Under the pieces are notes generated by a model. That model searched no databases and was not told the origin of the DNA. It saw only the letters and a list, made by a program, of their open reading frames with translations. This document shows, piece after piece, positions 9,067 to 17,348 of a DNA stretch of 64,000 nt. How positions within the stretch are numbered: the first letter of the stretch is position 1; the number at the start of each line of letters is the position of its first letter. Source of the stretch: Sphingobacterium sp. UBA4616 (lineage in GTDB: Bacteria > Bacteroidota > Bacteroidia > Sphingobacteriales > Sphingobacteriaceae); assembly GCA_002386525.1 (NCBI GenBank), contig DGIS01000018.1:3887-67886 (forward strand), read 5' to 3'. Position numbers and translations under genes: made by a program.

Positions 9067-9524
9067 TGGAAACAATAAAAGGTGGAATTGCTGAGGATCA
9101 TCGAGGACAGATTAGATTCGTTAACGATTTCGATATGACGCTAGTGAAGCGTTTTTATATCATTAGGAATACTGATACATCCCTAGTTCGTGGGTGGCGA
9201 GCGCATCGGATTGAGCAGCGGTGGTTTTATGTGTTGTCAGGTTCATTTAGAGTCCAAATAGTGAAGATAGATAATTGGGATAGTCCATCTGCAAATAGTC
9301 ATATTGAAAGCCTAATTTTAAAAGCATCTGATTATCAGGTTTTACATGTACCTGCAGGTTATGGGACAGCTTTTCAGGCCTTAGAGACAAATAGTGAACT
9401 TATAGTGTTTGCCGATTACGGCATTGATAACGCAAAAAATGATGATTATACTTGGCACTTAAATTATTTTATGAATTTTCAGGCCCCTTCACTTCATGAA
9501 TTGCCAACAGAAATAATTCGTTGA
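9063..9524 (+). CDS. RmlC-like cupin / WxcM-type sugar isomerase or epimerase
   Basis: The protein (153 aa) is a single cupin domain. RGWRAHRIEQRWFYVLSGSF is the first cupin motif and LHVPAGYGTAFQAL the second, as in dTDP-4-keto sugar 3,5-epimerases (RmlC) and WxcM/FdtA-like 3,4-ketoisomerases. It overlaps the WecA-like gene by 4 bp and closes this tightly coupled block. A role in nucleotide-sugar tailoring is likely. The choice between epimerase and isomerase cannot be made from sequence alone. Confidence 0.78.
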   Translation: MMETIKGGIAEDHRGQIRFVNDFDMTLVKRFYIIRNTDTSLVRGWRAHRIEQRWFYVLSGSFRVQIVKIDNWDSPSANSHIESLILKASDYQVLHVPAGYGTAFQALETNSELIVFADYGIDNAKNDDYTWHLNYFMNFQAPSLHELPTEIIR

Positions 9525-9718
9525 TTTGAGTTTGTTTAAAATATTATGAATGCTTAAAATGATTATTTAAATATGTTTTGTATTTTGGGCATAAATTTTG
9601 TTAATCTGACCGCGGATCGCAATGAATATGTGAAAGCCCCCCTTTTAGCTTAGATTTAGTGTAAATATTATTTGTCGTTTAAATAAATCAATATAATTTA
9701 GTAAAGTAAAAATAGTTT

Positions 9719-10501
9719 ATGAAATTCTTTTCAACTTGTGGTATAAGCTTCTGTATTTTGGTAATCTACATAATGCTTTTTTCTTCTTGTGGATCTCGCA
9801 GAAATATGGTGTATTTACAGCCTGATTCATCAATCATAAATAGTAGTTATCAACAATATATACCTAAGATTCAATCACAGGATATTTTGACGATCGCTGT
9901 AACGGCGGCGGATCCTAAAGCAGTTGCTGCTTTTAATCCAATAAGTACAATGACACCTACAAATATGACACAGCAGGTTGATCTTGCTTTGAGACCAACT
10001 TATACCGTTGATGACAATGGTGATGTAACTATGCCAATGCTTGGGAAAATCCATCTCGAAGGCCTGACAAGGTTGGAAGCGATTGAGAAAATTCGTTCAG
10101 AGCTAACAGCTTACATTAAAGATCCTGGAGTGAACATAAATTTTAATAATTTTAGAGTGTCAGTATTGGGAGAAGTTGCTAGACCAGGAGCATTTATTAT
10201 GCCAACAGAGCGGGTTACGGTTCTTGACGCTCTAGGGATGGCAGGCGATATGACAATCCGAGGTGTTCGTAATAATGTAATGCTCATTAGAGAAATTGAT
10301 GGACAAAAGACTATCCACCGCTTGGATATGACAAAACAAGAAACATTAAATTCTCCATATTATTACCTTGTTCAGAATGATGTTATTTACGTCGAGCCAA
10401 ATAGGGCACAAATTAATAATTCTACCCTTGGAGCTAACTCAAATATTATTATATCAGTAGCAAGTCTATTAATCACCGTAATTTCGGTTCTTACTCGTTA
10501 A
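9719..10501 (+). CDS. Polysaccharide export lipoprotein, Wza-like (OPX family)
   Basis: The protein (260 aa) has a lipoprotein signal with Cys24 in LFSSCGSRR. A Poly_export domain follows (residues about 50-135; IQSQDILTIAVTAADP, PTYTVDDNGDVTMPMLGKI), then an SLBB domain (about 148-215; VSVLGEVARPGAFIMP). A C-terminal hydrophobic segment (SNIIISVASLLITVISVL) may replace the Wza amphipathic barrel helix. It is 7 bp upstream of the tyrosine autokinase gene, forming the usual Wza-Wzc export pair. A 194-bp gap upstream suggests its own promoter. Confidence 0.92.
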   Translation: MKFFSTCGISFCILVIYIMLFSSCGSRRNMVYLQPDSSIINSSYQQYIPKIQSQDILTIAVTAADPKAVAAFNPISTMTPTNMTQQVDLALRPTYTVDDNGDVTMPMLGKIHLEGLTRLEAIEKIRSELTAYIKDPGVNINFNNFRVSVLGEVARPGAFIMPTERVTVLDALGMAGDMTIRGVRNNVMLIREIDGQKTIHRLDMTKQETLNSPYYYLVQNDVIYVEPNRAQINNSTLGANSNIIISVASLLITVISVLTR

Positions 10502-10508
10502 AATTACA

Positions 10509-12908
10509 ATGGAACAACAACCAATACACATTAAGGAAAATCAAGAACAGGAAATCAATCTGCGCCAAATTTTTGAGCAATATGCTTATTATTGGAAATG
10601 GTTTTTATTATCAATTATATTGCTTCTTGGAATATCAGTATTATATCTGCGTTATGCGCAGAAGAGTTATAATATAACAGCAAAAATTCTCTTAAAGGAT
10701 GAAAAAAGTGCATCTGCAGGCGAATTGGCTGGTATAGCCGAGTTAAGTAACTCTATGGGATTTGGTGGAAGTCGATCGGCGTTCGTAACCGACCAGATTC
10801 AAGTGCTTTTATCTCGTAGGTTGATGCGAAAAGTAGTTGACCAACACCATTTAAATATTATTTATTCTGTCAAAGGAAATATAAGATTGACGGAGGTGTT
10901 GGAAAAGGATATGCCTTTTGTAATTGAACCATTAGGTAATCAAGATACTATGAATTTTGGGCTTGAGATTAGATCAATAAATGACAGACAACTCCAAGTA
11001 ATAGATCTTTTCAATAACAAAAAATTCAATGCGTATTTCGATAAAGAAACAAGAATAGGTAAAAATACCATTGTTTTTAAACGCAATAGGAGCAATTCAA
11101 TTGAACCTGATGTTAATTATCGAGTGTCAGTAATCCCGAAAGATTGGGCAGTTGATGCCAATCTTTCATCACTTAACATTACTCCAAGTAAAGAATTACA
11201 ATCTTATATTGTAAACTTTGCAATGGTTTCAACATTAAGTAAAAAGGCAGAATTAATCTTAAATAGCTTAATCGAGGTATACAATAATGATCTCACTGAG
11301 GACAAGTTACGTACAACGCGTGCTACCTCCGATTTCATCAATAAGCGATTAATATTAATTTCCAAAGATCTATCTGGTGCTGATGAGCAAGCGGCCGATT
11401 TTAAATCCTCAAATTCGATGGTTGATATGGCTGCTGAAGCAAGTGCTTTTTTAAATACAGCTACTGATAATGATAAGAAGGTTCTCGAGTATCGTATGCA
11501 ATTACAGCTGGTTGATTATATGAATGACCACCTCAAAAGCCAGAAAGTAGGAAAGCTTTTACCCTCAAATATTGGATTGCAGGATGCGTCTATTGCCTCG
11601 TCGATAATAATGTATAATAATCTTGTTTTGGAACGAGATGACTTACTGAAATCAGCCTCTGATAAAAATCCAGCCGTTGTTGCACTCAATGAAAGTATTG
11701 CTGAAAATGATAAAAATATTCGACAATCCCTACAAAATTATAAAAAGGTAACTCAGTTATCTTTAAATAGTCTTTTACAGAAATCTAATGAAATCCGCGG
11801 ACGAATAAATGCTATCCCAAATCAGGAACAAGGATTTAAAAAGATCTCTCGACAACAACAAATTGTCGAATCTTTATATCTTCTTTTACTCCAGAAACGG
11901 GAAGAGAGTGAAGTTAAAGCTGCCGCTACGCCAGACAATCTAAAGATCATAGACGCTGCTTACGGTAGCGGAATACCTGTTGCTCCGCGTAAAATGATGA
12001 TTCTACTTGGAGCATTATTTATGGGATTTCTACTACCCTTTGGTATTCTCTACTTGAAATTCTTACTCGATAGTAAAATTCACTCCCGTAAGGATATTGA
12101 AGACATTGTTAAAATACCTGTACTTGGAGAGATTCCGACCGCCGAAGACACGATCGTACATCTAAATGATCGTTCGTCGCTTGCAGAGGCATTTAGGATC
12201 TTGCGGACGAATATGAGCTTTATGTTTGGAGCTGATAATAAGGAGGCTTCTAAGGTGGTCTTTGTAACCTCTACAATATCTGGAGAAGGAAAATCTTTCG
12301 TAACCACAAACCTTTCTCAGATTCTGTCTATGTCTGGAAAAAAGGTTTTACTAATTGGTGCGGATATTCGGAGTCCAAAAGTTTTAGATTATCTCGGATT
12401 GTCTCACTTACAACATACCAATGTGGGGATTACCCAGTTCTTGATCAATCCGGATATGGATGTCGATAATATCATCATTAAAAAACCAGGAAATTACGAT
12501 TTTGACGTGGTCTACTCAGGTTATATTGCACCTAATCCGGCGGAATTATTGATGAATGGACACTTTGATGATGTAATCAAGTATGCGCGTGAACATTACG
12601 ATTATGTGTTGGTGGATACGGCTCCAGTAAGTTTAGTAACAGATACCTTATTGATTGCGCATAATGCCGATTTAACTTTATACGTTTCTCGCGTAGATTA
12701 TCTAGATAAACGCTTGCTCCAAGTACCACGTGAACTATATGTAGATGGCAAATTAAAAAATCTTGCTTCTGTAGTAAATGATGTTGACTTTGCGCGTGGT
12801 TATGGATATGGTTATGGTTATGGCTACGGTTATGGCGACAAAGGTTCTAAGAAAACCGGCCTTGCAAAAATTTGGCAGGGTTTAAAAGATCGCTTAAATA
12901 TAAAATAA
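10509..12908 (+). CDS. Polysaccharide co-polymerase / BY-kinase, Wzc-like
   Basis: The protein (799 aa) has a Wzz domain between two membrane helices (about residues 32-50 and 496-516). The intervening region contains GNVR-like and coiled-coil segments. A C-terminal bacterial tyrosine kinase follows: Walker A SGEGKS (591-596), Walker A' LLIGADIRSPK and Walker B YVLVDTAP. The C-tail has an unbroken Gly-Tyr alternation with about seven Tyr, the expected autophosphorylation cluster. It controls chain length and export with the Wza-like lipoprotein 7 bp upstream. A perfect hairpin terminator follows at 12946-12981. Confidence 0.94.
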   Translation: MEQQPIHIKENQEQEINLRQIFEQYAYYWKWFLLSIILLLGISVLYLRYAQKSYNITAKILLKDEKSASAGELAGIAELSNSMGFGGSRSAFVTDQIQVLLSRRLMRKVVDQHHLNIIYSVKGNIRLTEVLEKDMPFVIEPLGNQDTMNFGLEIRSINDRQLQVIDLFNNKKFNAYFDKETRIGKNTIVFKRNRSNSIEPDVNYRVSVIPKDWAVDANLSSLNITPSKELQSYIVNFAMVSTLSKKAELILNSLIEVYNNDLTEDKLRTTRATSDFINKRLILISKDLSGADEQAADFKSSNSMVDMAAEASAFLNTATDNDKKVLEYRMQLQLVDYMNDHLKSQKVGKLLPSNIGLQDASIASSIIMYNNLVLERDDLLKSASDKNPAVVALNESIAENDKNIRQSLQNYKKVTQLSLNSLLQKSNEIRGRINAIPNQEQGFKKISRQQQIVESLYLLLLQKREESEVKAAATPDNLKIIDAAYGSGIPVAPRKMMILLGALFMGFLLPFGILYLKFLLDSKIHSRKDIEDIVKIPVLGEIPTAEDTIVHLNDRSSLAEAFRILRTNMSFMFGADNKEASKVVFVTSTISGEGKSFVTTNLSQILSMSGKKVLLIGADIRSPKVLDYLGLSHLQHTNVGITQFLINPDMDVDNIIIKKPGNYDFDVVYSGYIAPNPAELLMNGHFDDVIKYAREHYDYVLVDTAPVSLVTDTLLIAHNADLTLYVSRVDYLDKRLLQVPRELYVDGKLKNLASVVNDVDFARGYGYGYGYGYGYGDKGSKKTGLAKIWQGLKDRLNIK

Positions 12909-12945
12909 TGGTCTATATAAACTAATTTTGGCCTTATTGTTGTTC

Positions 12946-12981
12946 AATCCCAAGTCGTAGAAAACGACTTGGGATTTTTTT
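12946..12981 (+). terminator. Intrinsic terminator after the export genes
   Basis: A perfect 13-bp inverted repeat (arms 12946-12958 and 12964-12976, loop AGAAA) runs directly into a T tract. It lies 38 bp after the Wzc-like stop and ends that transcription unit. It also shows that the beta-barrel protein must start downstream at 13041 rather than inside the hairpin. Confidence 0.93.
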
Positions 12982-13040
12982 ATATACTGCTATTATATAG
13001 ATTAAGCCGTTCTTTTAATTATTTAAATACATTCAACCAA

Positions 13041-13733
13041 ATGAAAAAACTTTTGTTATTTAGTTTTATTGCCTCATGTTGCCTCATATGTAGTTCTGTT
13101 TCTGCGCAGTTCTCCAGACCAGTTAGTATTGGTGCAGGAGCTGGAGGAACCATTAATCTTACAGACATGGGGAATGTAGAGTCAAAGTTTGCATTCTATG
13201 GGGAGCTTGACTATCTCATCACACCTTTTATCTCTGTCGGATTACATGGTGAAAAGGGAACATTAGCGGGGAATGGTTATGAAAGCGAGTTTAAGAATCG
13301 CTATTTCGCCGGAAATATTAATGGAAAGGTCCGCGTGGGACAATTTTTAGACGGAGCTGAAAATTATAGCTACTATACTTTAAAAGCCAATACCCTATCT
13401 CGTATCTTGTCCAATATCTATGTTGGTGCCGGTGCAGGTTTAGTAAAAAATCGTATAAAGAGGCAGATTTCTGATTATTACGCGGATTACTTATTGGCTA
13501 GAGAGGGGGAGATTGCGAGTAAATTAGGGGAGATTCATTTTGTAGTTCCATTGAATGTCGGTGTTGACATTCCTTTTGGACGAACATTGTACGGACCACA
13601 ATGGGCTTTAAATGTAAATTATCAGCATACATTGACGTTTAACGATAACCTGGATGGCGTTATAAATAGTAAGAATGACCAATATGGCTTTGTTTCTCTA
13701 GGGGTGAAATATGCATTATTCAATCGTAAATAG
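13041..13733 (+). CDS. Outer-membrane beta-barrel protein of unknown function
   Basis: The start at 13041 is chosen because it gives a clean signal peptide (MKKLLLFSFIASCCLICSS...SAQ) and falls after the terminator; the reading frame stays open to 12969 but that part overlaps the hairpin. The mature protein of about 205 aa has alternating strands rich in Gly and aromatic residues (SIGAGAGGTINL, SNIYVGAGAGLVKN, FVSLGVKYALF), as in small porin-like barrels. It precedes the GldK-like gene by 28 bp, suggesting a shared envelope role. No specific family was recognised. Confidence 0.7.
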   Translation: MKKLLLFSFIASCCLICSSVSAQFSRPVSIGAGAGGTINLTDMGNVESKFAFYGELDYLITPFISVGLHGEKGTLAGNGYESEFKNRYFAGNINGKVRVGQFLDGAENYSYYTLKANTLSRILSNIYVGAGAGLVKNRIKRQISDYYADYLLAREGEIASKLGEIHFVVPLNVGVDIPFGRTLYGPQWALNVNYQHTLTFNDNLDGVINSKNDQYGFVSLGVKYALFNRK

Positions 13734-13761
13734 GCCAGTTTAAATCTAAATAGAAAAAATA

Positions 13762-15057
13762 ATGAATATACGTAAGAAGTACAATGGCAACCGCCTGCTT
13801 GGGCTTTTTTGTTTAGCGATCTTAATCGGTTTTACAGCGTGTAAATCAAATACCGCGATGTACAAAGCGCCAAAAGTAAATGCTTTTAAAGGCGGAAAGT
13901 TACCGCCCCCTCCTGGAATGGTGTATATTCCCTCGGGAACCATTTTGTTCAAAGGATCATTGGATAGCGGAAACGTCGGGAAAAATGTGAGTGTGAGTGC
14001 ATTTTTTATTGACGAAGCGGAAGTTACCAATAAACAATACCGTGAATTTGTTAACTGGGTGGCAGACTCGGTTGCTGTAACGGATTATCTAAATGATGAC
14101 CAATATTTTTTGGATGTCGCAGGCGAACAGGTGGGACAAAAGCGGATCAATTGGGCAAAAGTAAAAAAGATATCGCCAATTTGGAAAAGTAACGATCCTG
14201 CTATCCAGGAGCGTATTGCCCCTATGCTTGAAATGCAGGGGAATAGACGAGCACTCAATCCGGAAATGATCAGATATCGTTTCTCTTACCTTCAATCGAA
14301 AGGGAATGTAAAAAAGAAATATGTAACGGATACTGTGGCAGTAATGCCGGTTGAAGATATTTGGACTAAAGATTTTCCGAATGCGCAACTTGCATCGCTA
14401 GATGCGAATTACTTTACCCACCCTTCGTTTGATTATTATCCGGTAGTGGGGGTTACTTGGAGACAGGCGCGTGCATTTACCGACTGGCGTGCAAATGAAA
14501 TGGCCGCTACGGTATTGAAAAATTCTTATCTCAATGGGTATCAGCTGAGCTTAAGCCTGCCAACCGAAGCGCAATGGCAATATGCGGCATCGGGTAAATT
14601 GGATCCACAAGATACTATTGCGGGATCGCGCATGACCATTGATGGAACAGAAGGTAAAAAGAAACTGGCTGTCAATTTTAAACAGGGTGAAGGGACATAT
14701 TCCCGTGATGGTGCTACGTTTACGCTTCCAGTGAAGTCGTATATGCCAAATGCTTTTGGTGTCTATAATATGGCTGGTAACGTGTCTGAATGGACGCTAG
14801 ATGCTTACAGCCCCTCAGCAGTTGTTTTTGTGAATGACTTAAACCCAGCGCTACTCTACGACGCTGATGAAAAGGATGGCGATGCGTTGAAACGTAAAGT
14901 GGTGCGCGGCGGATCTTGGAAAGATAACGGGGAGCAGTTAAATAGTGAAACCAGAAACTACTCAGTAGATTATGAACCACATTCTTATATTGGATTCCGT
15001 TGTGTAATGTCGGCATTTGAAATGCCAACCGTACAAAGTAAAACGCGCAAATATTAA
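13762..15057 (+). CDS. gldK: GldK/PorK-like lipoprotein (SUMF1 fold)
   Basis: The protein (431 aa) is a lipoprotein (Cys27 in GFTACKS) with a formylglycine-generating-enzyme-like fold: MVYIPSGTILF, FFIDEAEVTNKQYREFV, YYPVVGVTWRQARAFTDW, LPTEAQWQYAASG, GVYNMAGNVSEWT, KVVRGGSWKDN and SYIGFRC. The spacing and the RKVVRGGSWKD block match GldK/PorK, a type IX secretion periplasmic ring lipoprotein, rather than an active FGE. It is followed after 32 bp by a GldN-like gene. In the canonical order gldL and gldM lie between gldK and gldN; they are absent here. It could therefore be a second, specialised K-N pair. Confidence 0.78.
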   Translation: MNIRKKYNGNRLLGLFCLAILIGFTACKSNTAMYKAPKVNAFKGGKLPPPPGMVYIPSGTILFKGSLDSGNVGKNVSVSAFFIDEAEVTNKQYREFVNWVADSVAVTDYLNDDQYFLDVAGEQVGQKRINWAKVKKISPIWKSNDPAIQERIAPMLEMQGNRRALNPEMIRYRFSYLQSKGNVKKKYVTDTVAVMPVEDIWTKDFPNAQLASLDANYFTHPSFDYYPVVGVTWRQARAFTDWRANEMAATVLKNSYLNGYQLSLSLPTEAQWQYAASGKLDPQDTIAGSRMTIDGTEGKKKLAVNFKQGEGTYSRDGATFTLPVKSYMPNAFGVYNMAGNVSEWTLDAYSPSAVVFVNDLNPALLYDADEKDGDALKRKVVRGGSWKDNGEQLNSETRNYSVDYEPHSYIGFRCVMSAFEMPTVQSKTRKY

Positions 15058-15089
15058 TTCGCTGTGGCATACTATAAAAATCGATAACG

Positions 15090-16073
15090 ATGAAAAAAGA
15101 AATAATTTTGATAGCGGCGATGGCTTTTGGAGTTGGGTCATTGTTTGCACAACAAGAAACCTCAATAGATACTGTACCTACGCAGCAGCGGATGTTGCAA
15201 ACGGGAGCCTCAACGCCTATCCCTGCAGGTGAGGTGATTCAGGATACTATTCCATTAGAGGATGGCTTTTATCAGGCCAATAGTATGGAAGATGCTGTAC
15301 CTTTTGCTTATCCCGAGGTGAATAAAAAGAATATCCGCTTTTACAAACGTGTGTGGCGCGATATTGATCTCAAGGATGAAAAGAATAATCTATTGGCAGT
15401 GCCGGGCAATTCATTGATTGAAGTAATCATGAAAGCCATTGAAAAAGGAAAACTTTCACTTTATAGTCCGGATGATGATTCGTTTAAAGGGCGGTTAAGT
15501 GCTCAAGAAGGGATGGCTCGCTTTGCAGATAGCGTGCTGGTTCCAATCTTTGACGGCGAGGGTAATCAGATCGATTCGAAAATGGCGCTGAATGAATTTG
15601 ATCCTGCGCGCGTAACCAAATTTAGAGTAAAGGAAGATATTTTCTTTGATAAACAACGAAGCCGATTGGAGACACGCATCATTGGCGTGGCACCCTTAAT
15701 GAATATCACCACTTCAGCAGAATTAGCAGAATCTGTGGGGGCAACGCCGGCATTCTGGTTGTATTTCCCGCAATTGCGTTATAGCTTGATACAGGTCGAT
15801 ATTTCTGATCCAGATAAGGGGCTGTATGATATGACCATGGACGATTTCTTTGTACAGAACAAATTTGCAAGTACAATCGTTAGGGAATCTTCGCCTGGTA
15901 TGTTGCAAAATCTGAAAGATACCGAAAATGGGGGCCAACAACTCGACGGTAAAAAAGTGGAGGAAAAGCTAGATGCCTATAAAAAGAGACTATGGAGCAA
16001 TCCGAAAGGCGTCAAGGCAGAAGAGCTTGAGGGAAATAAGTCTGAAGTAGAGACAAAAGAAGAGAAATTATAA
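15090..16073 (+). CDS. gldN: GldN/PorN-like protein
   Basis: The protein (327 aa) has a signal peptide ending SLFAQ and the GldN hallmark FYKRVWRDIDLKDEKNNLL (residues about 86-104), then SLIEVIMKAIEKGKLSLYSPDDD. Later come the RVKEDIFFDKQRSRLETRIIGVAP and FWLYFPQLRY blocks. GldN/PorN binds GldK/PorK to form the periplasmic ring of the type IX secretion system. The C-terminus is a charged Lys/Glu-rich tail. It is followed by a hairpin at 16096-16134. Its direct adjacency to the GldK-like gene without GldL/GldM is unusual. Confidence 0.82.
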   Translation: MKKEIILIAAMAFGVGSLFAQQETSIDTVPTQQRMLQTGASTPIPAGEVIQDTIPLEDGFYQANSMEDAVPFAYPEVNKKNIRFYKRVWRDIDLKDEKNNLLAVPGNSLIEVIMKAIEKGKLSLYSPDDDSFKGRLSAQEGMARFADSVLVPIFDGEGNQIDSKMALNEFDPARVTKFRVKEDIFFDKQRSRLETRIIGVAPLMNITTSAELAESVGATPAFWLYFPQLRYSLIQVDISDPDKGLYDMTMDDFFVQNKFASTIVRESSPGMLQNLKDTENGGQQLDGKKVEEKLDAYKKRLWSNPKGVKAEELEGNKSEVETKEEKL

Positions 16074-16095
16074 TAAATACGATAAAGTACTAGCG

Positions 16096-16134
16096 GTGCC
16101 TCTCTTTAGAAAAGATGAGGCATCACTATTTTAG
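16096..16134 (+). terminator. Probable terminator after the GldN-like gene
   Basis: Arms GTGCCTC-TCTT and AAGA-TGAGGCA(T)CAC form a bulged stem around an AGAA loop, followed by CTATTTTAGG. It lies 22 bp after the stop codon. The U tract is weak, so confidence is moderate. Confidence 0.6.
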
Positions 16135-16336
16135 GGTCCTATAGGGTTCTTTTTAATCAATTCTTCCTAGTTTGTTAACCGTAATGGGTACATAGTGGCA
16201 TATGTTTTGTTATTTTATCCCTCTATTTATCCTACAAATTTTGAATACAAACTAATAAGAAATTGTCTATTATAAAGTTCATCGTGTAGCATACAAACAG
16301 ATATTTAAAACAACAAACAGATAAGATCAAATAGTC

Positions 16337-17299
16337 ATGTTAAGAAATGAAATGTATTCCAAGAAGCCAATTTTAGTCATTTTGGCTGCAGGAATGGCCA
16401 GCCGCTATGGTTCTGCAAAACAAGTAGAGTGCTTTGGTCCCTTTGATGAAAAAATTATAGATTATTCAATTTATGATGCGATAAAGGCTGGATTTGGAAA
16501 AGTCGTTTTTGTGATTCGGGAGGAGTTTTTAGAGGTGATGAAAACTAATGTAGGAGATAAGCTCCCAGACTCCGTTGAAGTTGCATACGCCTATCAGGAT
16601 TTTGACTTGAAAAAATTTGGTGTGGATCGCATCGTAGAACGTCAAAAGCCTTGGGGAACAGGTCATGCCGTAATGAGTGCCGAGCAAGAAGTGGATAGAC
16701 CGTTCTGTGTGATCAACGCTGATGATTTTTACGGCTATGATGCTTTTCAGAAAATGGCGGCCTTTTTACAGCATCAAGCCAGTGATACAGAAATGGCATT
16801 AGTTGGATTTGAGGTTGGAAATACCCTCTCAGACTTTGGATACGTCTCGCGGGGTGTATGTGAAGTAAATGCTACGAACCATTTACAGAGTGTTACAGAG
16901 AGAACTAACATTTATCGAAAAGATGAGGCTATTGTCTACGCACAAGAAGAGAAAGAAACTGTATTACCCGACAATACACGGGTTTCGATGAATTTTTGGG
17001 GATTTACGCCCAAAATATTTGAAATTGCGCGTGCATTATTCCCTGATTTTGTGGAGCAAAATCATGAGAACCCTAAAGCGGAATTCTTTATTCCTGATTT
17101 GCCAGATTATATGGTGAAGCAAGGTATAGCGAACTTTTCTGTGCTTCCAACCGACGCAAAGTGGTTTGGTGTGACGTATAAGGAAGATAAGGATCAGGTA
17201 CAAAAAAGTATCCATCAATTAATTGAGCGCGGTGATTATCCGCAACGTTTATGGCCGGAGAAGAAGGTTGTCGATGAAAGTATTTATTTAGACTTTTAA
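16337..17299 (+). CDS. Sugar nucleotidyltransferase family protein
   Basis: The protein (320 aa) has the N-terminal nucleotide-binding signature LVILAAGMASRYGSAKQ (residues about 11-27), followed by the GTGHAVMSA block and VINADDFYGYDAF, as in GlmU/RmlA/GalU-type NTP transferases. A start at 16352 (MYSKKPILV) is equally possible. The product presumably activates a sugar 1-phosphate for the polysaccharide pathway; the substrate is unknown. It stands alone on the + strand, convergent with the following nucleotidyltransferase, with a shared hairpin between them. Confidence 0.82.
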   Translation: MLRNEMYSKKPILVILAAGMASRYGSAKQVECFGPFDEKIIDYSIYDAIKAGFGKVVFVIREEFLEVMKTNVGDKLPDSVEVAYAYQDFDLKKFGVDRIVERQKPWGTGHAVMSAEQEVDRPFCVINADDFYGYDAFQKMAAFLQHQASDTEMALVGFEVGNTLSDFGYVSRGVCEVNATNHLQSVTERTNIYRKDEAIVYAQEEKETVLPDNTRVSMNFWGFTPKIFEIARALFPDFVEQNHENPKAEFFIPDLPDYMVKQGIANFSVLPTDAKWFGVTYKEDKDQVQKSIHQLIERGDYPQRLWPEKKVVDESIYLDF

Positions 17300-17312
17300 T
17301 ACGAAGTTTATG

Positions 17313-17344
17313 GCGTCTCTGTTTATCGTGTGAAGGAGAGACGC
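17313..17344. terminator. Bidirectional terminator between convergent genes
   Basis: The inverted repeat GCGTCTCT / AGAGACGC (17313-17320 and 17337-17344) is followed by TTTATT on the + strand. It lies between the stop codons of the convergent genes ending at 17299 and 17349, so it can serve both. The T tracts are short. Confidence 0.6.
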
Positions 17345-17348
17345 TTTA

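Noticed and set aside
12790..12845. Tandem hexamer array considered as a CRISPR-like or minisatellite repeat
   Set aside because: It has no spacers and is in frame, encoding the Gly-Tyr tail expected of a BY-kinase.
12969..13040. Extended N-terminus of the beta-barrel protein
   Set aside because: The extension lies in the terminator hairpin and T tract, and the internal Met at 13041 begins a proper signal peptide.
14089..14388. Minus-strand frame of 99 codons inside the GldK-like gene
   Set aside because: It is fully inside a well-supported gene, with no domain and unusual composition.
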